This document shows positions 29,498-39,192 of a stretch of DNA of 64,000 bases, piece by piece. The DNA comes from Sporosarcina luteola. GTDB lineage: Bacteria > Bacillota > Bacilli > Bacillales_A > Planococcaceae. The notes under the pieces are model-generated. The model saw nothing but the letters and a program-made list of their open reading frames with translations. It was not told where the DNA came from and ran no database searches. The stretch spans positions 248,001 to 312,000 of the forward strand of contig NZ_JAMBOI010000002.1 of the NCBI RefSeq assembly GCF_023715535.1, read 5' to 3'. A program made the position numbers and the translations under genes. Within the stretch, counting starts at the first letter, position 1. Every line of letters starts with the position of its first letter.

Positions 29498-30763
29498 TTA
29501 CGCCTCTCTTCCCGATAACAAGTAGATGAGTTCCAGGTGGATCTGAGATGCCATCTGCTGAACATCTTCGATTGAGACCGCCTCCCATTGAGCAATCCAT
29601 TTATCGGCCGTGAAATTTTCATCCAATTGTTTGTATTGATCGTACAATTCGATTTGGCCTCTTGCAGAATCGAATGCGCTGCGGATGCTGTTCGTCAATA
29701 AGGCGATTGTTTGGTCAAGCTCCAAATCGGAAACGTTTCCGTTTTGCAGAGCGTCGATCTGTTCACCGATCAACTTTACGGCTTTCTCCTCGAGGTCCGC
29801 ATCAATTCCCGCCATGACATATACAATGCCGTAATATGCTGCGTACGCACTGTTTACAGTGTATGCCATACTTTCTTTTTCCCGCACATTCATGAACAAT
29901 TTACTATGAGCGAACCCGCCAAGCACACCATTGGCAACTTGCATTTTAGGGTAATCTGGATGGAAGAAGGAAACGGGGGTGCTGTATCCGACTTGCAGCT
30001 TCCCTTGCTTCATATCCTGCCGTTCAAATACTTGGCGGGCCTCTGTATTCTTCATGTCGGGCTGTTCATATTGTTTCCTCGCAGCTTCTCTTGCCGGGAA
30101 ACCGAACATTGATTTTACTTTTTCTGCCAGTTCATCCTCTTGGACATCTCCAACGATATAAATGTCGATTTCATCTTCATCCAACATTCTCTTGTATGTA
30201 TCCAGGAGTGACGCAGTTGTGATGCTTTCAACATCCTTTTCCGTTCCGCTTGCAGACATTGAAGCAGGATCGTTCGGACGCATCAGTTCAAGCATGCGTT
30301 TATGCGCATACCTTCCTTTATCGTCATATATGGATCTGATCCTTTCAATCACAGTCCGCTTTTCCCTGTTAACGACGGACTCATCGAATGTTCCGTCCTT
30401 TAAATTCGGATTAAAGATGATTCTACTCATCATTTTCAATGCTTCATCGAAGACGCCTGATGTCGATAGGTATTCGTCGTTTACACATTCCATATTCAAT
30501 GAGATGATATGTGAGCTGCCTCGTTTCCCTGCATCCATGTAGAATACGGTACCATATAATTCGTCCAGCGCTTTCCGTAAATCGCTTTGTTTTGGATAAT
30601 CAGCGCTCGAATCTTGGAGTACGTTTGATAAGACCGCCCTGTATGCAGCCTGTTTCTCATCAAGTTCAGACAGCCATTTGATGGACATTGTTATCGTTTT
30701 AAACTGCTCCGTCCTGCGTATATATAAATTGACTCCCTTTTGAAGCTCGACCTTTGTAAACAT
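29498..30763 (-). CDS. ymfF: M16-like protein YmfF (no zinc motif)
   Basis: M16-type protein of 421 residues lacking an HxxEH motif, so probably a non-catalytic partner of YmfH in a heterodimer, as with other two-chain M16 peptidases. The C-terminal half retains FAHSKLFMNVREKESMAY, the R/Y region of M16 proteins. ATG start with GAGGTG upstream. First gene of the ymfF-ymfH-ymfI unit. A TATAAT-like -10 lies about 30 bp upstream but its -35 is poor. Confidence 0.9.
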   Translation of the reverse strand: MFTKVELQKGVNLYIRRTEQFKTITMSIKWLSELDEKQAAYRAVLSNVLQDSSADYPKQSDLRKALDELYGTVFYMDAGKRGSSHIISLNMECVNDEYLSTSGVFDEALKMMSRIIFNPNLKDGTFDESVVNREKRTVIERIRSIYDDKGRYAHKRMLELMRPNDPASMSASGTEKDVESITTASLLDTYKRMLDEDEIDIYIVGDVQEDELAEKVKSMFGFPAREAARKQYEQPDMKNTEARQVFERQDMKQGKLQVGYSTPVSFFHPDYPKMQVANGVLGGFAHSKLFMNVREKESMAYTVNSAYAAYYGIVYVMAGIDADLEEKAVKLIGEQIDALQNGNVSDLELDQTIALLTNSIRSAFDSARGQIELYDQYKQLDENFTADKWIAQWEAVSIEDVQQMASQIHLELIYLLSGREA

Positions 30764-30855
30764 ACGAACACCTCGTTTTTTCTTTATTATACGAATACCC
30801 TTCTACAATATACATTTCATCATATCTGTATAGCAAAATAAACGCATTTTTCCAA

Positions 30856-30899
30856 AACGGAAAACCGCCTGGTATCCAATAAATTTGGAACCAAGCGGT
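30856..30899 (-). terminator. nucleoside ABC importer operon terminator
   Basis: Long imperfect stem: ACCGCCTGGTATCCA (30864-30878) with TGGAACCAAGCGGT (30886-30899), followed on the minus strand by TTTTCCGTTTTGG. It begins 10 nt after the nupQ stop. Confidence 0.85.
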
Positions 30900-30909
30900 A
30901 GTTAGTCGT

Positions 30910-31869
30910 TTATCGGCTGCCTTTGATGTAAGGAATACCATTCGCTTTTGGAGCATTTGCTTTTCCGATAAACCCTGCAAGGGCAAGGATTGTCAGAACA
31001 TACGGCAAGATATGGAAGTAGACCGTCGGGATATTCTTAATAAGATCAATCGATCCCGCACTGATTGCAAGCGCTTGGGCAAACCCAAAGAATAATGCTG
31101 CGCCCATCGCACCGATCGGGTGCCACTTACCGAAAATCATCGCCGCCAATGCCATAAATCCTTGGCCGTTGATCGTCGCATGACCGAAGTCTCCAGTCAT
31201 TGTTTGAGAGTAGATTGCACCGCCTATACCAGCTAACCCACCTGATAAAATAACTGCTGTATAACGGATTTTCGTAACATTGATGCCCATCGTGTCTGCT
31301 GCCATCGGATGCTCTCCTACTGAACGAAGACGGAGCCCGAACGGAGTCTTATAGATGACGAACCAGGCAATCACAGCGACGATTATCGCCAATACCGAAG
31401 TGCCGTATACTGATTTAAAAAACATCGGTCCGATTACAGGAATATCCTGCAGTATCGGTATATTGATACGCGGAATTTTTTTCTGGATGAAATCTGTCTG
31501 CCCTTTTCCGAACATCATTTTCACAGAAAACAAGGCAATTGCTATACCGAGCATATTGATGGCCACACCGGAAACGACTTGGTCCGCTCGGAATGAGACA
31601 GATGCAATGGCGTGCAAAATCGAAAAGATAGCCGAAACTAGCATAGCAACCAACAAAGCAATCCATGGCGTCCATGAACCGAAGACGTCTGCATAAGCCA
31701 AATTAAAGACAATCCCTATGAACGCGCCCATGACCATAAGGCCTTCAAGTCCAATATTGACCACACCGGATCGTTCAGAGAACACGCCTCCGATGGCAGT
31801 GAGAATGAGAGGGGCGGCATAAGCGATCGAAGTCGGCACGATAAAATAGAGCACTTCCAAAAAGCTCAT
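30910..31869 (-). CDS. nupQ: nucleoside ABC transporter permease NupQ
   Basis: BPD_transp_2 family permease of 319 residues with about eight to nine hydrophobic helices and the signature GLEGLMVMGAF near residue 40. Partner of NupP in the B. subtilis-type guanosine/nucleoside importer NupNOPQ. The start lies one base after the nupP stop. Last gene of the operon, followed by a strong terminator. Confidence 0.92.
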   Translation of the reverse strand: MSFLEVLYFIVPTSIAYAAPLILTAIGGVFSERSGVVNIGLEGLMVMGAFIGIVFNLAYADVFGSWTPWIALLVAMLVSAIFSILHAIASVSFRADQVVSGVAINMLGIAIALFSVKMMFGKGQTDFIQKKIPRINIPILQDIPVIGPMFFKSVYGTSVLAIIVAVIAWFVIYKTPFGLRLRSVGEHPMAADTMGINVTKIRYTAVILSGGLAGIGGAIYSQTMTGDFGHATINGQGFMALAAMIFGKWHPIGAMGAALFFGFAQALAISAGSIDLIKNIPTVYFHILPYVLTILALAGFIGKANAPKANGIPYIKGSR

Positions 31870-31870
31870 G

Positions 31871-32917
31871 TCATTTCGCCTCCTTTTTCTTATTCAATCG
31901 TTCCAGCGCTACCCGGATGATATATCCGCACGCAACGAAGAAGATGATAAGTGCAATGACGATTGAAACGATTTCTAGTGGAATGCTAGCCGCATTTGGC
32001 ATATTATTCGCTCCGTATTTCAATGAACCGAACAATGATGCACCGAAGATGACGCCGAGTGGGGAGTTGGCACCGAGTAAAGCTACGGCAATCCCGTCAA
32101 ACCCGATCCCAGTGAACCCGCCTTGGTTCGTCATGCTTCCAAAAGTACCTAGGCCTTCCATGGCGCCTCCAAGTCCTGCAAAAGCGCCCGAGATGACCAT
32201 GGACAAAATAATGTTTTTATTTACGTTCATCCCGGAATAGTGGGATGCGTTCTGGTTAAATCCAACCGACTTCAATTCGAATCCGGTTTTTGTCTTCTCA
32301 AGAATGAACCACATGACGATTACCATGGCAAGTGCCACGAAAATTCCAAAATGGAGAGTAGAGTAATCGGTCAAGTTAGAGAGGAATTCCGAGCGCAAAG
32401 AAGCCGTCGGTTGTATTTTATCCGTCTTGTAGCTTCCGCCGGATACTGTTTTGATTAATGCGTTCACGACATGAAGTGCAACATAGTTCATCATGATTGT
32501 AACAATTACTTCATGGACACGTAATGTCGCTTTCAAAATGCCGGGCACCAAGCCCCAAAGCGCCCCAGCCAAGGCAGCAGCCAATAGGGCGAAAGGCAAA
32601 TGGATGTACATCGGTAATTCAAATGCAGCACCGACATATGCCGAGGCAAACCATCCGACCATAAGCTGCCCTTCGACACCAATGTTAAAAAGCCCTGTAC
32701 GGAAAGCGAATGCGACTGCCAGACCCGCAAGGATATACGGACTGATCTGCCGGATTGTTTCACCGATCGCATAGCTATCTCCGAAAATACCATTCCATAA
32801 TGCTATATATCCGGCCACAGGATCGTAGCCGCTGAATAGCATGACGACTGCTCCTACGAGTAAACCTAGGATGATCGAAATGGCCGGTACTAAAATTTTG
32901 ATCACTCTATTAGACAT
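31871..32917 (-). CDS. nupP: nucleoside ABC transporter permease NupP
   Basis: Inner-membrane permease of 348 residues, BPD_transp_2 family, with the conserved NIGVEGQLMVGW segment. The ATG at 32917 follows AGGTG at suitable spacing and overlaps the nupO stop by eight bases; a GTG four codons earlier is possible. It forms the transmembrane pore with NupQ, energised by NupO. Confidence 0.92.
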   Translation of the reverse strand: MSNRVIKILVPAISIILGLLVGAVVMLFSGYDPVAGYIALWNGIFGDSYAIGETIRQISPYILAGLAVAFAFRTGLFNIGVEGQLMVGWFASAYVGAAFELPMYIHLPFALLAAALAGALWGLVPGILKATLRVHEVIVTIMMNYVALHVVNALIKTVSGGSYKTDKIQPTASLRSEFLSNLTDYSTLHFGIFVALAMVIVMWFILEKTKTGFELKSVGFNQNASHYSGMNVNKNIILSMVISGAFAGLGGAMEGLGTFGSMTNQGGFTGIGFDGIAVALLGANSPLGVIFGASLFGSLKYGANNMPNAASIPLEIVSIVIALIIFFVACGYIIRVALERLNKKKEAK

Positions 32918-34448
32918 CTCGATCCGCACCTACTTTCGCTTCCTTTGAATGCCCAGCCATTAATAGACCTAGCTCCTTTTCGGTCGTTTCCGAAGGGATG
33001 ACCGTATCGACGATTTGGCCATCATGGATGACTGCAATCCTGTCAGAAACGTTCATCACTTCATCTAGCTCAAAGGAAATAAGGAAAACCGCTTTCCCTT
33101 TATCACGCTGTTCAATTAGCCTTTTATGGATAAATTCTATTGCCCCGACATCTAAACCTCTCGTCGGCAATGCCGCAATAAGCAAGTCAGGATCACGTGA
33201 AACTTCACGTCCGATAATCAGCTTCTGCTGATTCCCTCCCGACAATGCCCGGGCAAGTTCGTGTTCACCTTGTGTTCTTACGTCATATTCCTCAATGATT
33301 TTCTTAGCCTTTTCCGACACTACGTCATAATGCATGAGGCCATTTTTTGAATAGGGTGGGTGGTAATATTCCTGTAAGGCAGCATTGTAGCCAACAGAAA
33401 AGTCAAGTACAAGCCCATGTTTATGACGGTCTTGCGGGATATGACCTAAACCCGATTCCGTTATTTTTCTCGTTTTCAATGAGGTAATATCTTTGGAATT
33501 GATGGTGATCTTTCCACTCTTCACTTTCCGCAGGCCGGCAATCGCTTCAATTAATTCGGATTGCCCATTGCCATCAATTCCAGCCAAGCCGACAATCTCG
33601 CCCTTCCGGACAGATAAATTCAAGCCCTTCACTTTTTCGACGCCTCTATAGTCAACGACAACAAGGTTTTCAATACTTAAAACATCTTCCTGCGGATTTG
33701 CAGGACCTTTTTCCGTCTTGAATGTAACTTGTCTTCCTACCATTAACGTTGCAAGTTCTTCAGGATTTGTTTCAGACGTGACAACCGTACCTATCCCCTG
33801 CCCTTTACGGATTACAGTAACCCGGTCGGATACATCCATGATCTCTTGAAGTTTATGAGTGATGAGGATAATTGACTTTCCTTCAGTAATTAGTTTTTTC
33901 ATAATTCCGATTAATTCTTGTATTTCCTGGGGAGTTAAAGAAGCCGTCGGTTCATCAAAAATTAGTATATTTGCACCACGATATAATGTTTTTAGAATTT
34001 CCACTCGTTGTTGCATTCCGACCGAAATATCTTCAATTTTTGCGTATGGATCGACATTCAATCCGTACGTTTTAGAAATCTCCGCAACTTTCTTTGCTGC
34101 GGCTTTACTATTGACGATACCCATCTTTTTCGGTTCATTGCCTAAAATGATATTTTCAGTAACCGTCAAATTCTCGACGAGCATGAAATGTTGATGGACC
34201 ATTCCAATTCCAAGGTCGTTTGCAACATTCGGACTTGTAATATTGACCTTTTTTCCATTGACGCGTATTTCTCCCTCTTCGGGTTGATACAGCCCGAACA
34301 ACACATTCATCAAAGTGGTTTTCCCTGCGCCATTTTCACCTAGAAGCGCATGGATCTCCCCTTTCCCCAATTGCAGGGTGATGTTGTCATTCGCCCGGAA
34401 ATTACCGAATTGCTTTGTAATGTTCAACATCTCAATGACATATTCCAA
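32910..34448 (-). CDS. nupO: nucleoside ABC transporter ATP-binding protein NupO
   Basis: Tandem ABC ATPase of 512 residues, as in sugar and nucleoside importers of the RbsA class. Half one has Walker A GENGAGKTT, a signature-like ISVGMQQRVEIL and Walker B ILIFDEPTASL; half two has GIDGNGQSEL in place of a standard Walker A and LSGGNQQKLIIG. The start is TTG at 34448 (MEYVIEML, matching B. subtilis MDYVIEML) behind GAGGAAGTG; the longer frame has no ribosome binding site. A stem-loop separates it from the lipoprotein gene. Confidence 0.94.
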   Translation of the reverse strand: MEYVIEMLNITKQFGNFRANDNITLQLGKGEIHALLGENGAGKTTLMNVLFGLYQPEEGEIRVNGKKVNITSPNVANDLGIGMVHQHFMLVENLTVTENIILGNEPKKMGIVNSKAAAKKVAEISKTYGLNVDPYAKIEDISVGMQQRVEILKTLYRGANILIFDEPTASLTPQEIQELIGIMKKLITEGKSIILITHKLQEIMDVSDRVTVIRKGQGIGTVVTSETNPEELATLMVGRQVTFKTEKGPANPQEDVLSIENLVVVDYRGVEKVKGLNLSVRKGEIVGLAGIDGNGQSELIEAIAGLRKVKSGKITINSKDITSLKTRKITESGLGHIPQDRHKHGLVLDFSVGYNAALQEYYHPPYSKNGLMHYDVVSEKAKKIIEEYDVRTQGEHELARALSGGNQQKLIIGREVSRDPDLLIAALPTRGLDVGAIEFIHKRLIEQRDKGKAVFLISFELDEVMNVSDRIAVIHDGQIVDTVIPSETTEKELGLLMAGHSKEAKVGADRDV

Positions 34449-34568
34449 TGGTTTCACTTCCTCGTATAATAGTTTCTCTTTATATTTGGCTATTAAAATG
34501 AACACAATAAAAGGTTCTTTTGTGTAAAAACCTTTTAGTCTGTCATTTTCCTCAGTGCTTTTTTCACA

Positions 34569-34596
34569 ACAAAGGCCGGACTGATCCGGCCTTTGT
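34569..34596 (-). terminator. stem-loop between the binding-protein gene and nupO
   Basis: Perfect 12-bp stem (34569-34580 and 34585-34596) with a 4-nt loop, 11 nt after the lipoprotein stop. The following minus-strand sequence is only weakly U-rich (TTTGTTGTG), so it may be a partial terminator or a 3' stabiliser giving more binding protein than ATPase. Confidence 0.6.
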
Positions 34597-34607
34597 CGCA
34601 TTTTTAA

Positions 34608-35663
34608 TTATTCAACGAACTCAGGTACTTCAATTTCACCAGAAGCAATTTTCTTTTTGAAATCTTCCACTTTATCCATTACATCTTGTGGAATCGCACC
34701 GCGGGAATCCGCCAATGTAACACCGTCATCTTCAAGACCGTATACTTTCGTTTCACCGCCTGGGAATTTGCCTTCCTGGGCAAGCTTCGCAATGTCTTGA
34801 ACCGCTACATCAACGCGTTTAAGCATTGAAGTTAACGTAATGTTGTCATCGCCGACTTGACCTTCGTCATATTGATCGGAGTCAACACCGATAACCCATA
34901 CGTATGCATCTTTGTCAGCAGCTTTACGCTCTTTCGCTTCCGTGAAGACACCGTTTCCTGTACCACCAGCTGCGTGGAAGATAATATCTACGCCAGATGA
35001 ATACATACGGCCAGCTTCCGCTTTCCCAAGCTCAGCTTTGTCAAATGCCCCAGTATATTTCACATCTACTTTGATATCCGGTTTTACTGCTGCAACGCCC
35101 GCAATAAATCCAGCTTCAAAGCGCTCAATAACAGGAATTTCCATACCGCCAACGAAACCGATTTTATCCGATTTTGTCATCAATGCAGCAGCAACACCAG
35201 CAAGGAATGCACCTTCTTGTTCCTTGAACAGGATGCTTGCCACGTTCGGCTGATCAACAACACCATCGATGATTCCGAAGTTTGTATCAGCTTGTTGTCC
35301 AGCAATTGTATTGATCGCTTCTTCCATCATGAATCCGACACCGAAAACAAGATCGAAGTCACGGCGGGTAAGCGCATTCAAGTTGGACGTGTAATCTGCT
35401 TCACCTTTTGATTGAAGGTATGCGTATCCGCCGTCGCCTTCACTCAAACCATTAGCCTCACCGAAATCTTTGATACCTTTCCAAGCGGATTGGTTGAACG
35501 ATTTGTCGTCAATTCCGCCGACATCCGTGACCATTGCTAGTGAAAACTCTGATTCGTTTCCACCTTTAGAAGTTGTTTTTTCTTTTTCTGTGCCGCATGC
35601 ACCGAGTAATGTGCCAGCTGCTAGTACCAATGATAATGCAAGACCGTATTTACGTTTGCTCAC
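34608..35663 (-). CDS. nupN: BMP-family nucleoside-binding lipoprotein
   Basis: Substrate-binding lipoprotein of the Bmp/Med family, 351 residues. The signal peptide ends in the lipobox LGAC (Cys23), followed by a charged Ser/Lys/Glu linker and the periplasmic-binding fold ([28 protein letters not shown]). Homologs bind purine or other nucleosides and feed NupOPQ. The start is GTG behind AGGGAGGT. It is the first gene of the importer operon, next to a GntR regulator. The exact ligand cannot be read from sequence alone. Confidence 0.93.
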   Translation of the reverse strand: MSKRKYGLALSLVLAAGTLLGACGTEKEKTTSKGGNESEFSLAMVTDVGGIDDKSFNQSAWKGIKDFGEANGLSEGDGGYAYLQSKGEADYTSNLNALTRRDFDLVFGVGFMMEEAINTIAGQQADTNFGIIDGVVDQPNVASILFKEQEGAFLAGVAAALMTKSDKIGFVGGMEIPVIERFEAGFIAGVAAVKPDIKVDVKYTGAFDKAELGKAEAGRMYSSGVDIIFHAAGGTGNGVFTEAKERKAADKDAYVWVIGVDSDQYDEGQVGDDNITLTSMLKRVDVAVQDIAKLAQEGKFPGGETKVYGLEDDGVTLADSRGAIPQDVMDKVEDFKKKIASGEIEVPEFVE

Positions 35664-35703
35664 CGATTGGACCTCCCTGTTTTTTATTTTGGTATTAAAA
35701 TAT

Positions 35704-35717
35704 GACGTGTGAACGTC
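35704..35717. promoter_or_regulatory. short dyad upstream of the importer operon (possible operator)
   Basis: GACGT-GTGA-ACGTC is a perfect 5-bp inverted repeat about 40 bp upstream of the lipoprotein start. The outer GT..AC arrangement is typical of GntR-family sites, but no clear promoter was found beside it. Confidence 0.3.
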
Positions 35718-35832
35718 TTAAATGCACACTTGGAAAGCACTCCGTCGGCAGTCAAAAAGACAGGCGGTCGATGCACTTGCATTTGTTGCCCGTCATTCTC
35801 AGCATGCTTACCGACTGCTTCATAAATGTGCC

Positions 35833-36561
35833 TTATACCCTTTTTCGTACTACATGGAAGCTGAACTTATCAGCTCTGAAATAGTTTTTGGAGTAAAGGA
35901 CCATTTCGCCTTCCTCACTGTAATGATGTTGAAGCAATACAAGGAGGGGGATGTCCACTCCACATCTTAGTATGGAAGATGCTTCATCGTCATAGCCGAC
36001 AGGTTCGATGTTCGCAACAGCCTGAGCTATCCTGATCTGGCCGGATTTCTCAATCAAGTCGAAAATGGATTCGTTCAGTATGACATCCGATCCTCCGTCC
36101 AGATTTTTTGATAGGACATGATCAATGCAATAAACGACTGGCTCGCCGTCTGCAGTTCTAACTCTTTTAATTGTTACAAGACTATCATTTTCATCGCAGC
36201 CGAACTTTCCAACCATTTCATCGTTTGGGAGATCCTCTTGCACCTCCATAAAAATCGTGCCAGGAACCATTCCTGCATCACATATCATGGAAGAGACGCT
36301 TGATAGCTGCTCAATTCCGGATGTAAATAATGGCCGCGGATTCACAAAAGTCCCGACACCGTGTTTTCTGACGATGACTTTCTCCTCTTCAAGGACACGG
36401 AGCGCTTCCCGAAGCGTCGCCCTGCTGACGCCAAGCGTTCTGGCAAGTTCAAATTCGGATGGGAACCTTTCGTTCTCCTTGAAGACTCCGGAGTCGATAT
36501 CTTCTTTCAGCCGCTCGATCACTTGGACATACAAATGCCTGTGATCCGTTTTTACCACCAT
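35833..36561 (-). CDS. ymfC: GntR family regulator (HutC subfamily) YmfC
   Basis: Transcriptional regulator of 242 residues. N-terminal winged helix-turn-helix (about 8-75, with PSEFELARTLGVSRATLREALRVL) and a C-terminal UTRA/chorismate-lyase-like ligand domain. ATG with GGAGGGGG upstream. It directly precedes the nucleoside importer operon on the same strand, so control of that importer is a reasonable inference. A promoter and nested inverted repeats lie upstream, suggesting autoregulation. The effector is unknown. Confidence 0.9.
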   Translation of the reverse strand: MVVKTDHRHLYVQVIERLKEDIDSGVFKENERFPSEFELARTLGVSRATLREALRVLEEEKVIVRKHGVGTFVNPRPLFTSGIEQLSSVSSMICDAGMVPGTIFMEVQEDLPNDEMVGKFGCDENDSLVTIKRVRTADGEPVVYCIDHVLSKNLDGGSDVILNESIFDLIEKSGQIRIAQAVANIEPVGYDDEASSILRCGVDIPLLVLLQHHYSEEGEMVLYSKNYFRADKFSFHVVRKRV

Positions 36562-36578
36562 TAATATCCCCCCTCCCG

Positions 36579-36609
36579 ATGAGGTAAGACCTCTGATGTG
36601 TTACCTCAT
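36579..36609. promoter_or_regulatory. nested inverted repeats upstream of ymfC (candidate operator)
   Basis: A perfect 9-bp inverted repeat ATGAGGTAA (36579-36587) / TTACCTCAT (36601-36609) overlaps a second perfect dyad GAGGT-AAG-ACCTC (36581-36593). They lie downstream of the ymfC -10 and before its ribosome binding site, where a bound regulator would block transcription. Confidence 0.5.
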
Positions 36610-36624
36610 TTCTCAATCATCCAT

Positions 36625-36653
36625 ACTATATCATTTTACTTCTCCAAAATAAA
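36625..36653 (-). promoter_or_regulatory. candidate ymfC promoter
   Basis: TATAGT (36625-36630) with an extended TG (TGATATAGT) and a weak -35 TTTATT (36648-36653) at 17 bp. Confidence 0.5.
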
Positions 36654-36722
36654 CATCTGTTTTTCAAAAAAACTTGAAACTGTAAGAATTCCTTTTAAAT
36701 TGTCCATCTTTTGTCATGTTTT

Positions 36723-39077
36723 TCACGCACGATAGTCTGAGTCTACGGTAGATGTCAGGACTTGTCTCGGCTTGCTGCCCTCCGGAGGACCTACGACGCC
36801 CCTCATCTCCATTTGGTCAACAATTCTAGCCGCTCTAGAATAGCCGATCCGGAAACGGCGCTGCAGCATTGAGACTGATGCAGTCTGCATTTCTGTGACG
36901 AGTTGGACGGCATCATCATAGAGTTCATCCGTCTCCTCATGAGGCTGGACCTCTTCCACCTCTGTCGGTATCATTTCTTCTTGGTATTGCGCCTTTTGCT
37001 GCTCAATAACAAAATCGACGACAGCCTCCACTTCCTGATCCGATACGAAAGCTCCCTGAACTCTGACAGGCTTGGATGCGCCAGCAGGCAAAAATAGCAT
37101 ATCTCCGCGTCCTAGCAGTTTCTCTGCTCCGCCCCCGTCCAAAATCGTCCTTGAATCAACGGCGGAAGAAACAGCAAAAGCGATTCGTGATGGTATATTC
37201 GCTTTAATGATACCTGTTATAACATCTACGCTTGGCCGTTGCGTCGCTATAATCAAATGTATTCCCGCCGCACGCGCCATTTGAGCAAGACGTGTAATCG
37301 AATCTTCCACATCACTTGAAGCCACCATCATCAAATCTGCAAGCTCATCGACAATGACAACGATGTACGGCATACGTGGATGCTTTTCTTCGTTTTCCTC
37401 ATTCCACTGTTCGATGTGCTCATTATATCCTTCAATATTACGAGTGCCTGTATGGGAAAACAGCTCGTACCTTCTTTCCATTTCGGAAACGACCTTCTTC
37501 AATGCCTGGGAGGCTTTCCGAGGATCGGTCACGACAGGCGCCAACAAATGAGGAACGCCGTTGTAGACATTCAATTCAACCATTTTCGGGTCGATCATCA
37601 TCATCTTTACTTCATGCGGCTTGGCGCGCATTAAGATACTGATGATAATTCCATTGATGCATACACTTTTCCCGCTTCCTGTCGATCCTGCGACGAGGAC
37701 GTGCGGCATTTTGTTCAATTCGGCCATCATTGCCTGACCAGTCACATCTCTGCCGAGAACGATACTCAGCTTCGAATCAGGTCGATTATTTTCCTTCGAA
37801 TCGATCACTTCCCGTAAACTGACGATGGCAACCGACTTGTTCGGCACTTCTATTCCCACCGCCGATTTTCCGGGGATTGGTGCTTCTATTCTTATATCAC
37901 TCGCCGCGAGGGCAAGTGCGATATCGTCTGCCAGGCTGACGATCCTACTCACCTTAACGCCGGTGTCAGGCAGCACTTCATATTTCGTTACAGCCGGCCC
38001 TAAATGGACTTGAGTTACTTTCGCTTTCACTCCAAAGCTTAAAAACGTCCTTTCCAATTTCTGCGCATTTGCGTGAATGGAGTCATATTCTGCAGATTGA
38101 TCATTGGCTGGCGTTTGCTTAAGCAATGACGGAGGCGGCAGAATATAGGAAACATTTTCCTCTTCGCCAGATATGATTGAATATGCCGGAACATCGCCGG
38201 TTTCCGGTTCGATAGCTGGCGATGCCTCTACTTCCTTCTCGATAACCGCGGCATGCTCGTCATTGGAAGTTGCCGGCTCTATCCGTTCATTAAATGCGGA
38301 AATGATCGGCTTCGAATGAATTTCTTCCTGCTCCTCAATAGTGGCAACAGACGCAGTATCCGCCTGCTCGTCCACAACTGCATGTGACTTTTTGGAACGC
38401 TTTGCCGTTCTTGAGAGTGCAGTTTGACTTCCTTTTTTAGGAGTTTTCGTTTCTTTACGTTCCGTTTTGGATTTCAAAGAAGCGAGCAACTTCGGATAAA
38501 GTTCCGCAATATATGGGACGAGTGCCTTTCCAGTGAGCAGAACAACACCTATCAATAACAGGAGTACTCCCGCAACGGTCGCTCCGGCCGAATCAAATAA
38601 CGAATGGAAGAGCGCAAACAGCATCGCTCCTGCCAGTCCTCCGCCGAGGGTTCCGCTTCTCGACACGATCCCCTCGTTCGTGACAAGTACTTTCCACGTC
38701 TCTTTAAAAGCCGAGTTCGACATAAGCACTTTGCTTTCATATAATCCCTTGAACAAATAGATGTGGCTGAATAATAGCAAACTTGCCAGTATGAATAAGC
38801 TTCCCCCGACAATCCGGTTTTTCCATCCGACCGTCTTCCGTTTCACCATGAAGAGCAAGGCCTGGACGATCAATAGAAGGGGAATAGCTCCATGCCAATT
38901 CCCGAATAGCAGTCTTGTAAAAGATGATAAACCCCTTCCTACAATGCCAAATTCAAAAATGATCATGATAGCGAAGCCGATCATCGTCAAACCCGCTACT
39001 TCATACAGTAATGGATGGAGGCCTTCATTTTTCTTTTTTGCGGCCGCCTTTCTTCTTTTCTTCGTTTTTTTAGACAT
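36723..39077 (-). CDS. spoIIIE: FtsK/SpoIIIE DNA translocase
   Basis: Septum-located DNA pump that moves the chromosome into the forespore and clears DNA from division septa. 784 residues: about four transmembrane helices within 20-190, a low-complexity linker (about 200-320), the RecA-like motor with Walker A GSTGSGKS (464-471) and Walker [11 protein letters not shown], and a C-terminal gamma winged-helix domain ([21 protein letters not shown]) that reads orientation sequences. ATG with AGGAGGA upstream. The rnjB terminator ends just before that ribosome binding site. Confidence 0.96.
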   Translation of the reverse strand: MSKKTKKRRKAAAKKKNEGLHPLLYEVAGLTMIGFAIMIIFEFGIVGRGLSSFTRLLFGNWHGAIPLLLIVQALLFMVKRKTVGWKNRIVGGSLFILASLLLFSHIYLFKGLYESKVLMSNSAFKETWKVLVTNEGIVSRSGTLGGGLAGAMLFALFHSLFDSAGATVAGVLLLLIGVVLLTGKALVPYIAELYPKLLASLKSKTERKETKTPKKGSQTALSRTAKRSKKSHAVVDEQADTASVATIEEQEEIHSKPIISAFNERIEPATSNDEHAAVIEKEVEASPAIEPETGDVPAYSIISGEEENVSYILPPPSLLKQTPANDQSAEYDSIHANAQKLERTFLSFGVKAKVTQVHLGPAVTKYEVLPDTGVKVSRIVSLADDIALALAASDIRIEAPIPGKSAVGIEVPNKSVAIVSLREVIDSKENNRPDSKLSIVLGRDVTGQAMMAELNKMPHVLVAGSTGSGKSVCINGIIISILMRAKPHEVKMMMIDPKMVELNVYNGVPHLLAPVVTDPRKASQALKKVVSEMERRYELFSHTGTRNIEGYNEHIEQWNEENEEKHPRMPYIVVIVDELADLMMVASSDVEDSITRLAQMARAAGIHLIIATQRPSVDVITGIIKANIPSRIAFAVSSAVDSRTILDGGGAEKLLGRGDMLFLPAGASKPVRVQGAFVSDQEVEAVVDFVIEQQKAQYQEEMIPTEVEEVQPHEETDELYDDAVQLVTEMQTASVSMLQRRFRIGYSRAARIVDQMEMRGVVGPPEGSKPRQVLTSTVDSDYRA

Positions 39078-39092
39078 GTCATTCCTCCTGTT

Positions 39093-39136
39093 GAAAAAAG
39101 GATTTCCCGCCGTCCGGTCGGCATGGAAATCCTTTT
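39093..39136 (-). terminator. rnjB terminator abutting spoIIIE
   Basis: 11-bp arms AAAAGGATTTC (39096-39106) and GAAATCCTTTT (39126-39136) with an inner GC-rich region, followed on the minus strand by TTTTTTCAAC. Its U-tract ends 2-3 nt before the spoIIIE ribosome binding site. Confidence 0.88.
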
Positions 39137-39192
39137 CTCGAGTTCTGTCGGTGTCCGTTCAGACTCCGTTTATGTTCCGTTGCAGACCTATC

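Noticed and set aside
35664-35832. Purine riboswitch or T-box in the leader of the nucleoside importer.
   Set aside because: No conserved purine-aptamer core, T-box sequence or terminator pair could be recognised in this 169-bp gap.
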